64,000 bases of DNA from Paenarthrobacter sp. A20 (GTDB taxonomy: Bacteria > Actinomycetota > Actinomycetes > Actinomycetales > Micrococcaceae): contig NZ_JALJWH010000003.1 in NCBI RefSeq assembly GCF_024168825.1, positions 62,001 through 126,000 of the forward strand, in the 5' to 3' direction. The notes beneath the pieces are model-generated. The model saw only the letters and a list, made by a program, of their open reading frames with translations, was not told where the DNA came from and searched no databases. Positions 40,496 to 50,700 of this stretch are shown in pieces; the stretch's first letter is position 1, and every line of letters begins with the position of its first letter. The position numbers and the translations under genes were made by a program.

Positions 40496-41082
40496 CCAGC
40501 ACCCGATACAGGGGCCGGCTCCTGCACGGTAGCGTCTTGGCTGTTCTTGCCCTGACCGGTTGCACGTCCCAGGACGGACCGCAGATCGTTCCCGCCGGAA
40601 GCCAGGCGCCACTGCAGGAAGTACCTTGTACTGCGACGGGCACGGCCGAGCGGCCGCAGGCACTTCAAGTCACGGCCAGCGGCCCGTACGCCGTGGAAAA
40701 GGTGGTCGATGGGGACACGATCCGGATCAGCTGCAACGGCACCAACACCCGCGTGAGGCTTGTTGGCATCAACGCACCGGAGAGCGTCAAGGAAGACGCA
40801 CCGGTGGAGTGCGGCGGACCGGAAGCATCCACCTACCTGCACTCACTCCTGGACGGGCAACAGGTCTTCCTCTCAGCGGATCCCGCCCAAGGGGTCCGCG
40901 ACAAGTACGACAGGATTCTTGCCTACGTCTGGACAACCGACGGTACCCTGATCAACCGCACGATTCTTGAACAAGGTCACGCCGAGGCGACCGGCTACGG
41001 CAAATCTTTCGCCTACAGCGAGGACTTCACCGCGGCCGCCGATCAAGCCAGAAAGAGCAAGGCGGGGAGATGGAACTGTTGA
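40492..41082 (+). CDS. Secreted thermonuclease-family lipoprotein
   Basis: 196 residues. Lipobox LTGC (Cys about residue 23) and a staphylococcal-nuclease domain from about 63: VEKVVDGDTIRI, TRVRLVGINAPE, YDRILAYVW and LEQGHAEA hold the Asp, Arg and Glu of the active site. It cuts DNA or RNA outside the membrane. Overlap with the ParB-like gene is 4 bp (ATGA). In an SSB/ParB setting it may clear extracellular DNA or work on the cell surface during transfer, which is an inference. Confidence 0.87.
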   Translation: MTSTRYRGRLLHGSVLAVLALTGCTSQDGPQIVPAGSQAPLQEVPCTATGTAERPQALQVTASGPYAVEKVVDGDTIRISCNGTNTRVRLVGINAPESVKEDAPVECGGPEASTYLHSLLDGQQVFLSADPAQGVRDKYDRILAYVWTTDGTLINRTILEQGHAEATGYGKSFAYSEDFTAAADQARKSKAGRWNC

Positions 41083-41122
41083 GACCGCTGTTCACACATC
41101 AACCAATCGTTAGGGGCACACC

Positions 41123-41383
41123 GTGGCCGTCGTTCTGATCTTCTTCGCAGCGTTCGCCGCGGTCGCCCTGGGCGGCTGGATCATCTACGCACTCACCCAC
41201 CCGGTAGCCGCCGGCCAGGGCATTCTCATCTTCCTCTGCAAGGCCGCCGGTGTCATCGCGTTGATCACCGCCGTCGTTTCCTGGTTCGGTCAGAGCTTGC
41301 TTCAGGCCGTGCCACCGGCCCTGTTCATGGTCGCCTTCTTCTTCGCCGCGAACCGGCTCGAACGCCGCTGGCGCCGCTGGTGA
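41123..41383 (+). CDS. Small membrane protein
   Basis: 86 residues from a GTG start. Three hydrophobic helices (about 4-24, 31-50 and 57-76) and a basic end RRWRRW. It ends 8 bp before the HNH gene's GTG. No family recognised. Confidence 0.55.
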   Translation: MAVVLIFFAAFAAVALGGWIIYALTHPVAAGQGILIFLCKAAGVIALITAVVSWFGQSLLQAVPPALFMVAFFFAANRLERRWRRW

Positions 41384-41390
41384 TCCAGTC

Positions 41391-41873
41391 GTGTCCATGA
41401 CGCGGGACGAGGCCCGCTTCTGGTCCAAGGTCATCAAAGGCCCGTGGGAGAATGACTGCTGGCTCTGGACCGGGGCGGTCGCCGATGACGGTTACGGCCG
41501 GTACTGGATCAAGACCGCCAAGGGGCAGCAAGCCGTCCGACCACAGCGCTTCGCTCATCTGCTGCTGACCGGTGAACAACTGGACCCAGATACCAAGCTT
41601 CTACATTCATGCGATATCCCGATCTGTGTCCGCGCGACGGGCGGACCTGACAGTCACCTGCTTCCTGGCACACAGGCAGAGAACCTGATTGACCGGACAC
41701 AAAAGAGACGCCACGCCAACGCCCATTCGTGGCGTTGGCGTGGCGTCGGCCGCGCGAACTTCGCCGCTCAGTCGCGGCAGCTCCGTGATGCGCTCAAAGA
41801 GCACGGATGGGATGAATCAGTGATCCGACCCCTCATGTCCGGACACGACCCCGACGCCCCCACTCTCTTCTGA
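41391..41873 (+). CDS. HNH endonuclease (HNH_3 type)
   Basis: 160 residues; GTG at 41391 or ATG at 41397. The HNH_3 layout is present: FWSKVIKGPWENDCWLWTGAVADDGYGRYW, then HSCDIPICVRATGG and HLLPGTQAENLIDR. It nicks or cuts DNA; phage and plasmid homing enzymes share this fold. Its last 57 bp lie opposite the end of the minus-strand HTH gene, an antiparallel overlap. Confidence 0.82.
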   Translation: MSMTRDEARFWSKVIKGPWENDCWLWTGAVADDGYGRYWIKTAKGQQAVRPQRFAHLLLTGEQLDPDTKLLHSCDIPICVRATGGPDSHLLPGTQAENLIDRTQKRRHANAHSWRWRGVGRANFAAQSRQLRDALKEHGWDESVIRPLMSGHDPDAPTLF

Positions 41874-42251
41874 ATCCTGAGTCTCGGCAGGCGCAGCTTC
41901 GGAGCCGGCCTTGGCCTTCTTCGGTGTGGCTACGTCGATACTGCGGACGTAGGAAACGCTGACGTCCAGGAGCTCAGCGATGCCCTGCCTGGTCTCACCG
42001 GTGGCCAGCATCTTCCGGACGGTTTCCTTCGCGTCGTCAACGGCGGCCGCCGCGTTCTTCTTCGCCGTGGCGATCAGTTCCGCTGCCTGCCGTTCGGCTT
42101 CCTCAACGCCTGCCTCGGCCATCATCGTGGCGGCGTGGTAGTCGGTGGCCAGCGACTGAAGCGTCGCTTCGCGTTCGCGCCGTTTCGCGGCCAACTCCTC
42201 AGTCTTCCGACGTGCCTGAACGATCATCGTATTGCGTGTCTTTCCAGCCAT
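41817..42251 (-). CDS. Coiled-coil protein with C-terminal HTH, relaxase-side regulator
   Basis: 144 residues from MAGKTRNTM. A long Lys/Glu/Ala coiled coil (about 12-85) is followed by ETRQGIAELLDVSVSYVRSID, an HTH of resolvase or sigma style, and an acidic tail. It is transcribed away from the relaxase gene, with the probable oriT between them. It may be a relaxosome accessory or repressor of the transfer genes; that is inferred from position. Confidence 0.65.
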   Translation of the reverse strand: MAGKTRNTMIVQARRKTEELAAKRREREATLQSLATDYHAATMMAEAGVEEAERQAAELIATAKKNAAAAVDDAKETVRKMLATGETRQGIAELLDVSVSYVRSIDVATPKKAKAGSEAAPAETQDSEESGGVGVVSGHEGSDH

Positions 42252-42396
42252 CACGGCCCCCTTTGGTGTGGTCGGTTTTCTGTCTCCGATCCCCATTCTT
42301 GCAGAAGGCCCTCGGGCAACCGGAAACCTAACGGTTACAAGCCCATACGTGTTCGTTCCGGACGGACCGGCGGGACCGGCGGGGACGGTCTGTGGG

Positions 42397-42480
42397 CGCT
42401 GGCAGGGGTTAGACACAACTTGCCCTGGGCATGCATGAAACCTCTGTTTGTTGTCGAGCTGTGTATAACCCCTGCCAGCG
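42397..42480. other. Long inverted repeat, probable oriT
   Basis: The 21-bp arms 42397-42417 and 42460-42480 match at 20 of 21 positions (perfect over the 15 outer bases, CGCTGGCAGGGGTTA) around a 42-bp loop. A second pair, GCGAGTATC (near 42478) and GATACTCGC (near 42561), lies to its right. Position between an HTH gene and a MobF relaxase is where oriT is expected. The nic site cannot be read. Confidence 0.65.
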
Positions 42481-42632
42481 AGTATCAACAATCAAAGCTG
42501 CCGCTTTTCATATGGATACCCGCATCAGAATGATGGACTCAATCCGACGTTTTTCGAACCGATACTCGCTAGCTCGCATCAAGCTCAGAACGCCAAATTC
42601 AGTCACACCTCTTGCATTTCGAATAAATGAGG

Positions 42633-42651
42633 CCGATTCCGTTAGAATCGG
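42633..42651 (+). promoter_or_regulatory. Hairpin directly before the relaxase start codon
   Basis: CCGATTC-CGTTA-GAATCGG, perfect 7-bp arms, ends three bases before the ATG. It could hide the ribosome site or be an operator. Confidence 0.5.
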
Positions 42652-42654
42652 GTC

Positions 42655-45600
42655 ATGATGTCGCTGCACGTTCTCAGTGCTGGCACCGGTTACCTGTACT
42701 ACACACGGGAGACCGCCAGCGGTGATGAGCTGCGCGCAGGCGATCGCCAATTGGGCGACTACTACACCGTCCAGGGCCTTCCACCGGGTCAGTGGCTTGG
42801 ACGCGGAGCCGAAGCGCTGGGCGTCTCCGGGAGCGTTACCGAAGCCCAAATGGCCAACCTCTTTGGGCAGGGCCGGCACCCGGAATACGAAGCCATCCTC
42901 GCGGCGAAGCTCGCTGACGGTCTGCCCGCAAAAGCGGCTGAGAAGGCCGCCCAGGCGGAGGCGAAACTGGGACGCCGCTACTACGACTACGGACCCAAGG
43001 ACAACGCCCTGGCACAGGCCATCAGTGTTCGTGAGAGCGACTTCGAACGCATGCAGGGCCGCAAACCCACAGCAGCCGAACGGCACCGCATACGGGCCAC
43101 CGCAGGGGCTGTCATGTTCCGTGAAGGACACGGACGCCCGCCCGCTTCCAAGGAAGAACTTGGCAAGTACATCACCGCACAGCTGCGACCCCAGCAAAGT
43201 GCTGTGGCCGGTTACGACCTGACCTTCACCCCCGTGAAAAGCATCTCCGTACTGTGGGCTCTCGGCGACGGTGACACCCGTCGACTTGTCGAAGAAGCCC
43301 ACCAAGCAGCGCTCAAGCAGTCCGTTGAGTATCTGGAAACCCACGCCCTGGCCACCCGGTTGGGCACCAACGGCATCGCCCAAACCTCAGTCAAAGGCGG
43401 ACTGACAGCAACGGCATTCCGACACCACGACTCCCGCCTGGGAGATCCGAACCTGCACACCCACCTTGTGGTCTCCAACAAGGTCCAGGACATTCAGGGG
43501 AACTGGAAGACCATCGACGGCAAGCTGCTTCACCGTTCCGCCGTGGCCGTCTCTGAGCACTACAACACCCAGATCCAGGCCTACCTTGAAGAACACGGTG
43601 TGGAGTTCGAAGCCCGCACCGTCAACGGCTCCAAGCAAGCGGTCATGGAGGTAGCCTCCGTCCCACGCGAGCTGAACGCACTCTTCTCCAAGCGCAGTGC
43701 AGGCATCCGTTCAAGCCTGGCCGAACTACGCCAGGCGTACGAAGAACAGCACGGCCACAGCCCCGACCAAGCCGCCCTGATCAAACTCGCACAAGCCGCG
43801 ACGTTGGACACCCGGCCCGACAAAGAGAAGCCCAAGACCCTAGCCGAGCAGGCCAAAGCATGGCGGCAGGAAGCCGTATCCCTGTTCACGGAGAAGGATC
43901 TGAAACGCATCACCGGTACCCGTTCGCGGACACTCCGCCCCGCTGTCACTGAGATTGATATTGACGCAACAGCGCGTCAGGTCGTCGCGGCCGTCTCGGA
44001 CAAGCGCTCCACCTGGACGGCGCAGAACGTCATGGCAGAAGCCAACCGTTGGGCCCGCGAATACTCCGTTGAACACGGCCCGGTCCCGGCAGGCACCGTG
44101 GAACAAGTTGTCTCCCACAGCCTCAGCACCGTCTCCGTTCGCATCACCCCGGACCAGGTTCACGGTCGGTTCGAAGCACTCACCCGGAACGCCGGCACCG
44201 CTGACTTCAACCACCGCACAGATACCCGGTACACCTCCACGAAGATCCTCGAAGACGAAAACCTGCTGCTGCGCGCCGGTAAGAAGGACGTCATCCCGGC
44301 AGCATCCATGCAGGACTTCGACGCCGCCGTGGACGCCTACAACCTCGCCGTGGCCACCGGGGAAAAGTCACACCCGCTGGACGCCGGACAGATCGAACTG
44401 GCACGCGAGTTCGCCACCTCATCGAAACTCCTCAGTGTCGGCATCGGAGCTGCCGGTACCGGCAAATCCAGTTCCATGGGCTTGGTCCGGGCCGCCATCA
44501 CCCACGCCGGCGGCAGGGTCATCGGCCTTGCCCCATCGGCTGTGGCAGCTTCGAACCTGGGCGAACAACTTGGCATCACCGCGGCGACGACGGACAAGTT
44601 CCTACTCAGCCCCAACGAGGCTTTCAAGGTCACTCCCGGCACCCTCGTGATCGTTGATGAAGCCGGTATGCAGGGCACCGGCAAACTCGCCGACGTCGTG
44701 CGGGCAGTGGAAGCCGGCGGCGGACTCGTCCGCCTAATCGGTGATGACCGGCAGCTCTCCGCCGTCCAGGCCGGCGGCGCCCTGCGGTTCCTGATCAACG
44801 AAGTTGGCGCAACTGAACTGGAGACCATTCACCGGTTCCACAGCCCCGAAGAAGCAGAAGCCTCCCTGCTTCTTCGCACGCCCACCGATCACGAAGCCGA
44901 CCCGTTCGCTTGGTATAAGGACAACGGACGGGTCCAGGCTGGAAGCATCGAAACCGTCGAAGGTTTGGCTTTCGGATTGTGGCAGGGCCGCCTGAACCAA
45001 GGCGACGCCGCGGTGATGATGGCACCGACCAACGAAAGCTCCCAGCGCCTGTCCGAACGTGCCCAGGCCTACCGGATCGAGACCGGTGAAGTCGCCGGCA
45101 CCGGAACCTCCGTGCAGCTGCGCGACGGCTCCCACGCGTGGGCCGGGGACCACGTAGTGACCCGCCTGAACGACTCCCAAATGAAGGTCAAGCGCGGCCG
45201 CGACGTCGTCAAGAACGGCGACCTCTGGACCGTCGAACAAGCCCACGAGGACGGGTCCCTCTCAGTAAGTCACCTCGAGCACGGTGGGACGATTCGGCTG
45301 CCCGCCGAGTACGTCTCAGAGCACGTCCACCTTGGCTACGCCCTGACCACCCACCGCGCCCAGGGCATGACCAAGGATGCCGGTATCCCGATCCTTGATG
45401 CCTCCACCACGCGTGAGAACGCCTACGTCGCCGCAACCCGTGGCCGGGATGAGAACGTGCTGTTCGTCGCCGTCGAGGAAGGCCAAGACCGCGACAGTGT
45501 TCTGGCCGCTATCGCCGGGAACCACAGCCAGGACTCCTCCGCACACGAGGCCATGGCCACCGAATACGAACGCATCAACTCGCCACTGACCCTGGCCGAT

Positions 45601-47070
45601 CAATACCGCTACGTCAACGACGAAGCCAACACCCTGCACATGGCCGCCATGGCACGGGAGATCCTTGGACCGGACGCAGAGAAGTTCATCGTCGCTGAGT
45701 CCTGGGGAGCGGTGGCGACGCACCTGGCGAAGGCCGAACACGGCGGCTGGGACACTGCCGGGTTGCTGCGCACCGCAGCTGGTGAACGCGATTTCGAGAC
45801 CGCTGATGACCTTTCCGCCGTGCTCGCCTGGCGCGTGGAAAAGATCGTGGACAAAGCCCCCGAGCTGATCGCCCAAGCAGGGGAACGGCCCCTGCAGGGA
45901 CTCACCGACGAGCAGCTGGCCACGCTCCGTGCAGAAGCCGAGGCCGGTGCCCACGCCGCACATGAAGCGGCTGCAGCCCATGGCCCACAGCCAGCTGACC
46001 ACTGGACCAACCGCCGGCACGGCAAGCTCACCGACGCCGAGCTTGAACGCCGGATTTTCACCACTCGGTTCACCGCACGGGAAACCTCGTCCATCAACGA
46101 CCCGGCACAGGCCCGCCGCGCCCACCAGCAGCTGCGCGCGCTCCAGGACGAACACCGGATCCGCAACCAGCAGCTCAAAGAATCCAAACGTGCGGCAGAA
46201 ACCGCCGAACGCGGCGGCCACAGCGTGTACGGGCCGAACCCCGCTGCCGGTGCCAACACCCAGCGCGCATGGGGTCACGAAACGATCGCTGCCCGTGCCC
46301 GGGCTGAGGAACGCCTCCGCACCCTCACACCACGCCCCCTCGCCGCGGTGCAGGCACCGGACCGGTTGCCCGAATGGCTTGCCCCTGCACGCGCGGCAAC
46401 AAGCCCATACCTGCCCCAGCCATGGAAGGAAGAACTCGCAGCCCGCCGCGAAGTCCTCGCCGCAAGGTTCGACGAACGCGGCCACCTCCTGGCGGCCACA
46501 CCACCGGAATGGGCACAGAAACTCGGTCCCGTCCCGGCCCGCCCCGACGCCGCCCAGCAATGGCGCGACACCGCTGCAAGCATCGAAATGTTCCGCGCCC
46601 GCTACAACGTTCCCGAAACGGAGGCCACACCAGTGCCAGAACGGTTCAGAAACGAAGAGATCGGCCAACAACTCCACGACCAGACAGTGACCGTCTCCAA
46701 GCGCTCACACGCCCTGCCCGAACACACCACCGACCAGGACCGGACGCTTGATGCACTGGCGGCGGTCGAGCGCAGCAAGGACACTCACGCCGCCGAGTCG
46801 CCCGCGCAGCGCGCAACCGAGGCAGACCGGAAAGCCAACGCCCAGGAGCCGACGGCCATCACCCCGCCTCAGACGGAGAAGCCACGCCTGATGAGCAAGA
46901 TGGAACGGATGATCGCGGAACGGCAGGCCAAGCAGGCAGCCGAGCAGAAGCCGGTTGAGAAGGCGCCGGAGAGCGAAGCGCAGCGTCAAGCGAGACTCGC
47001 GGCAGAACGGGCCGTTCGGGAGCAACAAAGAACCAACGACGGGCTGCGCGGCCCCGGATTGGGCATTTAG
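42655..47070 (+). CDS. MobF-type conjugative relaxase-helicase (TraA/TrwC-like)
   Basis: 1471 residues. The relaxase domain (about 1-300) has catalytic-type tyrosines Y13, Y15 and Y16 near the N-terminus and the metal-binding His triad FRHHDSR...NLHTHLVV (H257/H258, H268, H270). The helicase domain has Walker A GAAGTGKSS (about 599-607), Walker B VIVDEAGM (about 666) and later ALTTHRAQGMT. A long charged C-terminal region (from about 1150) may bind partners. It nicks oriT, stays bound to the 5' end and unwinds the strand. It abuts the next gene. Confidence 0.95.
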   Translation: MMSLHVLSAGTGYLYYTRETASGDELRAGDRQLGDYYTVQGLPPGQWLGRGAEALGVSGSVTEAQMANLFGQGRHPEYEAILAAKLADGLPAKAAEKAAQAEAKLGRRYYDYGPKDNALAQAISVRESDFERMQGRKPTAAERHRIRATAGAVMFREGHGRPPASKEELGKYITAQLRPQQSAVAGYDLTFTPVKSISVLWALGDGDTRRLVEEAHQAALKQSVEYLETHALATRLGTNGIAQTSVKGGLTATAFRHHDSRLGDPNLHTHLVVSNKVQDIQGNWKTIDGKLLHRSAVAVSEHYNTQIQAYLEEHGVEFEARTVNGSKQAVMEVASVPRELNALFSKRSAGIRSSLAELRQAYEEQHGHSPDQAALIKLAQAATLDTRPDKEKPKTLAEQAKAWRQEAVSLFTEKDLKRITGTRSRTLRPAVTEIDIDATARQVVAAVSDKRSTWTAQNVMAEANRWAREYSVEHGPVPAGTVEQVVSHSLSTVSVRITPDQVHGRFEALTRNAGTADFNHRTDTRYTSTKILEDENLLLRAGKKDVIPAASMQDFDAAVDAYNLAVATGEKSHPLDAGQIELAREFATSSKLLSVGIGAAGTGKSSSMGLVRAAITHAGGRVIGLAPSAVAASNLGEQLGITAATTDKFLLSPNEAFKVTPGTLVIVDEAGMQGTGKLADVVRAVEAGGGLVRLIGDDRQLSAVQAGGALRFLINEVGATELETIHRFHSPEEAEASLLLRTPTDHEADPFAWYKDNGRVQAGSIETVEGLAFGLWQGRLNQGDAAVMMAPTNESSQRLSERAQAYRIETGEVAGTGTSVQLRDGSHAWAGDHVVTRLNDSQMKVKRGRDVVKNGDLWTVEQAHEDGSLSVSHLEHGGTIRLPAEYVSEHVHLGYALTTHRAQGMTKDAGIPILDASTTRENAYVAATRGRDENVLFVAVEEGQDRDSVLAAIAGNHSQDSSAHEAMATEYERINSPLTLADQYRYVNDEANTLHMAAMAREILGPDAEKFIVAESWGAVATHLAKAEHGGWDTAGLLRTAAGERDFETADDLSAVLAWRVEKIVDKAPELIAQAGERPLQGLTDEQLATLRAEAEAGAHAAHEAAAAHGPQPADHWTNRRHGKLTDAELERRIFTTRFTARETSSINDPAQARRAHQQLRALQDEHRIRNQQLKESKRAAETAERGGHSVYGPNPAAGANTQRAWGHETIAARARAEERLRTLTPRPLAAVQAPDRLPEWLAPARAATSPYLPQPWKEELAARREVLAARFDERGHLLAATPPEWAQKLGPVPARPDAAQQWRDTAASIEMFRARYNVPETEATPVPERFRNEEIGQQLHDQTVTVSKRSHALPEHTTDQDRTLDALAAVERSKDTHAAESPAQRATEADRKANAQEPTAITPPQTEKPRLMSKMERMIAERQAKQAAEQKPVEKAPESEAQRQARLAAERAVREQQRTNDGLRGPGLGI

Positions 47071-47751
47071 ATGAACCTGTTCGCTCAAATCCAGTCCATT
47101 GCCAATGTCGAGCCCGCTGTTACAGCGCCGTCGGTCACAGACTGGGCACAGACAATAGTGACTATCGTCGGAATCATCATTGCGGCCTGGGTGGCAGTTC
47201 GCGTGGCAGCGAGGCAGCATGACAGGCAAGTGCTCCATCAAACCAGAAAAGACGTTGCTGACGCCCTTGTGGTACTCGAAGACTTGAAGCAGGAATTTTT
47301 CAATGTCAAGACGCTTGCGGAGCTCTCAGGCGACCAGCCAGTTGATTCGCAGACCTTGAGTGAGTCCATGAAGAACATCGTAGGAGGAGTTGGTAAATTG
47401 GAATCAGCTGTGCGCCTTCTCCAGCTCACTGCACCACAGCTCATTTTCTCGAATGCCAAGAACGTCCGCCATGAGGCTCTTAAGTTAAAGAACCTAACCA
47501 TGCGTACCCTCAGCGCCCATCTAAGAGTCCACCTCCTGCAGTCACAAGGCGTAGTTGAGCCGCTTGGCCCTGTAACATCTGAATCTGCCTACACCCGACA
47601 GGCAGCTGCCCTGGATGACGCAGAGTCGAGGTTGGTGGTAGCAACGATGGACTACGAGATGTTCACATCTCCAACACAGCAACTGCGAATCCGTTTCAAC
47701 TCACTGTGGTTGCGTATAGAGAGATTCGCGCGCCGGCGCATGAGCTCTTAG
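47071..47751 (+). CDS. Membrane-anchored protein behind the relaxase
   Basis: 226 residues starting at the base after the relaxase stop. One helix (about 27-48: TIVTIVGIIIAAWVAVRVAA) is followed by a helical cytoplasmic part with DALVVLEDLKQEF. GC content is lower than in the relaxase. No family recognised. It could be an exclusion or signalling protein, or part of the HNH-NACHT locus, whose stop lies 42 bp away on the other strand. Confidence 0.65.
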   Translation: MNLFAQIQSIANVEPAVTAPSVTDWAQTIVTIVGIIIAAWVAVRVAARQHDRQVLHQTRKDVADALVVLEDLKQEFFNVKTLAELSGDQPVDSQTLSESMKNIVGGVGKLESAVRLLQLTAPQLIFSNAKNVRHEALKLKNLTMRTLSAHLRVHLLQSQGVVEPLGPVTSESAYTRQAAALDDAESRLVVATMDYEMFTSPTQQLRIRFNSLWLRIERFARRRMSS

Positions 47752-47792
47752 CGGTGAGATGATCTTCGGAATGTGGCGCATTAGAGGCCGGC

Positions 47793-50700
47793 CTAGGACT
47801 TGAACCAGGAAGCGGAGGTGGCAATCTCTGCCAGTGACTTCGTTTGTTCCGCAGCTTTGGCTCCCAATTTGTCGGCAGCCATTTGCACGATATCTGCTGG
47901 CCAGCTGTGAGGCTCCTCCAGAATTGATTTCGCTGAACCGAGGGTTATTGCTGCGAATCTTGTGGGGTCCAGCCAGCCCTCCGCTCGAAGTGCATGCCGG
48001 GTTTCTCTGAACGTTTCCACGCGAAGCTTCTTAGCTGGCTCCGCAGCGGAAAGTACGACGATGACTTCGTTCGTTCCAGCCTCAAATACGTCGTGGAGTT
48101 TAGGTTCCAAATGACGGCGTATCCGAGTCCGCGTGGAATCGTTAGAGATGATCCATACAAGCCAGAGCATTCTCCCAGACAGGTCCACAGTCTGAAGCCG
48201 CAGCGCTTCTTGCAGATCACGGATGCGAAGCCGGTAGGAGGTTGAGTCTCTTTTCAGTGCCCGTTCCAAGCTTCGATACATCTTTTCGCTGAACTGTGCC
48301 ACCACATCGTTCAGTATCTCGGCTATATCAACGATGACCTGGGGCTTGGCAATTTCGAGCACAGCGACTGTCGCGAGCATCAGTTCAGTTGGATCTGAGG
48401 TGGATGCGAAGTAGTGCTGCCACCAGTGAGCATCTGATTTATGTTCCCGGTAATTGCTCTCCGCCTGCAAAGCCACAAGCAGATGCTCGTTTTGTAGACG
48501 CGTTCTGACTGCGAGCAGGTCGAGTGTTGCTGGCGTCATCGAAAGGACCCGCCGAAGTATCCAACCGTATCCCCATGCATCGGCGATGCAGCCCAAATAA
48601 GGCGCCCAGTCGTCAGGGTGAATAGAACCTTCGGGCGGGAGTCTAAGCTCGGCAGTTAGCCGTTGAATGCTTTCTGTTGTCTGAGACTTCGCTGCATAGA
48701 TGTCCCTCGGCGTTTGCGGCGTGCGCCTTTTGTAGGGCCCCGTAAGCATGTCTTCAGCCAGGGCTGCAAGGGCCTCAACCTCAGTCGTAACCGCCCTGAC
48801 TTTGACTGTTTCGGCGGCCCCTAGGTTAAGGCTATGAACTGCCGCTTCAACGATTTTCTCCTCGTTGCCGTCGTATATGCCTTCGACCAGGGTGTCCATC
48901 GCCCATCTTTGTGGATCACTATCCGCCTTCAGGAGTGCTGCAATGCGGGATCCTTGTTCTTCCGAAAGACCCTGAAGCGACTGAAGGTCAGCTGCCGATG
49001 AGAGCCACTGCGAGTCAGCCTGGTAGTTTTCCCACCACCATTGGCTCACCTGATCATCCGAGATTGCATGCGCACGCAGCATGGTTGCAACGATGGCGCG
49101 CATCGTGGGGTCGATTTCCGTGCTGAGACGGGATTTGAGGTGAGCCACGGCCTGAGAACGTCCTGCTTGGTGTCCCAACACTAGCGGGCTTCCGGACGAA
49201 TCCAAAAAGCCGTCGTGGGCGAGGGTGACGCCGGGGCCTTCGAGGATGAAATCAACAATTTCGCGGAGCTCGCCGCTGCCCAGGTCATCACAGATTCGGT
49301 CGTTTAGAGTTGCTGCGGCCATCACTCGGACCAACGGATGCGGTGCGCTTAGCTTGCTGGCGGTATTGAAATTGCCCATTAGCCCGCGGATTTCACCATG
49401 AGCGAGCAAACCCATGAGGAACCTACAAACATTCATCCAGTAAGGACGGACCAGAAGTGCGTTCAGCCCATCGTCGCGAGAGTTGCCGGTCCCTTTAGGG
49501 GTGAGATTCTGGAATAGGTGCACTGCTGCAAAGTATTCTCGCAAAGACTGCACTTCAAATTCGAAGGCATCGTTGCGTTCCACAAGGCATAACACTCGGT
49601 CTGTAATAGCCGAGTAGATGTCCTCTGCCAGAGCTTGTTCTTCTTCATTACCGCTGAGATAGTTGCGCAGAAGATCGCGTAGATCTGCTCTTGTAATTGA
49701 CCCGGAGCTTTTACCTTCTTCGGCTCTCGTCTGGAGATACCACCCCAAGTAGGCGTGTGTCTTTTCAAGAACCCGCCGTTGTTGGCGAAGCAGCGGTTCC
49801 TTCTCCTGGGTCTGCTCGCGGTCGAGAAAGGTCTTGAGATATTCGGTGTAAAGGTCTGTGCGTTGCTGTGGAAGGAGTTGTCGTCGATGGAGCAGGTGTA
49901 GGAGTATTGCCAGCTGCATTGGGTAGGCCGCGAGTTCATTGACGTGAGGAAGATGCTGACTGTCCATGAAGACTGTTTGCAACCTAGCTGCAGTGGCCGC
50001 ATGAAGACCTGATACATCGCACCACCGATTGAAGTACTGCATACGGAGTCCGGGCGTCAGCCGCTGCAGGTGGAGTAGCGGGAACCTACCGGACGAGGTT
50101 AGCGTCTGCAGCGAGGATCCCGGGCGCGTAGCTACGAGGATTACAAGATCAGACGCGTCGGAATGCAAACGTCCATGCATTTGAACAATTTCATCAATGA
50201 CTTTGAGCCGCGCAGGGACGCTTGCAACCTCATCGAGTCCGTCCAAAGCCAAGAGCACGGGTTCTGTGGCCAGAAGCGAAACCAGGTCATCTGCGGTAAA
50301 TTTATGCGCCCCGATGTGTTCGGAAATGTCCTCTATGAGGTATGTCTCAATACTGCGCCGGCCTCTAGGCGCATTTTCGCGTTTGTTTTTTCCCTTTTTC
50401 CCGGCGGCTCGTTGGACATTCTTGTCGGCCCACTGTGCGTACTTGCGTAAGTCGATTTTGATGGGAAATCTTATGGTCTCTGTCGTGGCGGGGGAGTCCG
50501 TCTGGTAGTCCGTCTTTCCAAGACGTCGCGCTCTGTGAAACTGACACACATACTGCAACAGTGTTGATTTTCCCTGGCCCGGTCCGCCAACTAAGACGGC
50601 ATTACCCGCCCAATCCGGATGAAGAAGTACTTGCGTAGCGCCAGCGATCGCGAGCCCAGTCGTCCGTTCCAGTTCGGCTGTGTCGCCTGGAGTAGTGAAG

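Noticed and set aside
45316..46677. 453-codon minus frame opposite the relaxase gene
   Set aside because: Shadow of the relaxase-helicase; no ribosome site and no family motif.
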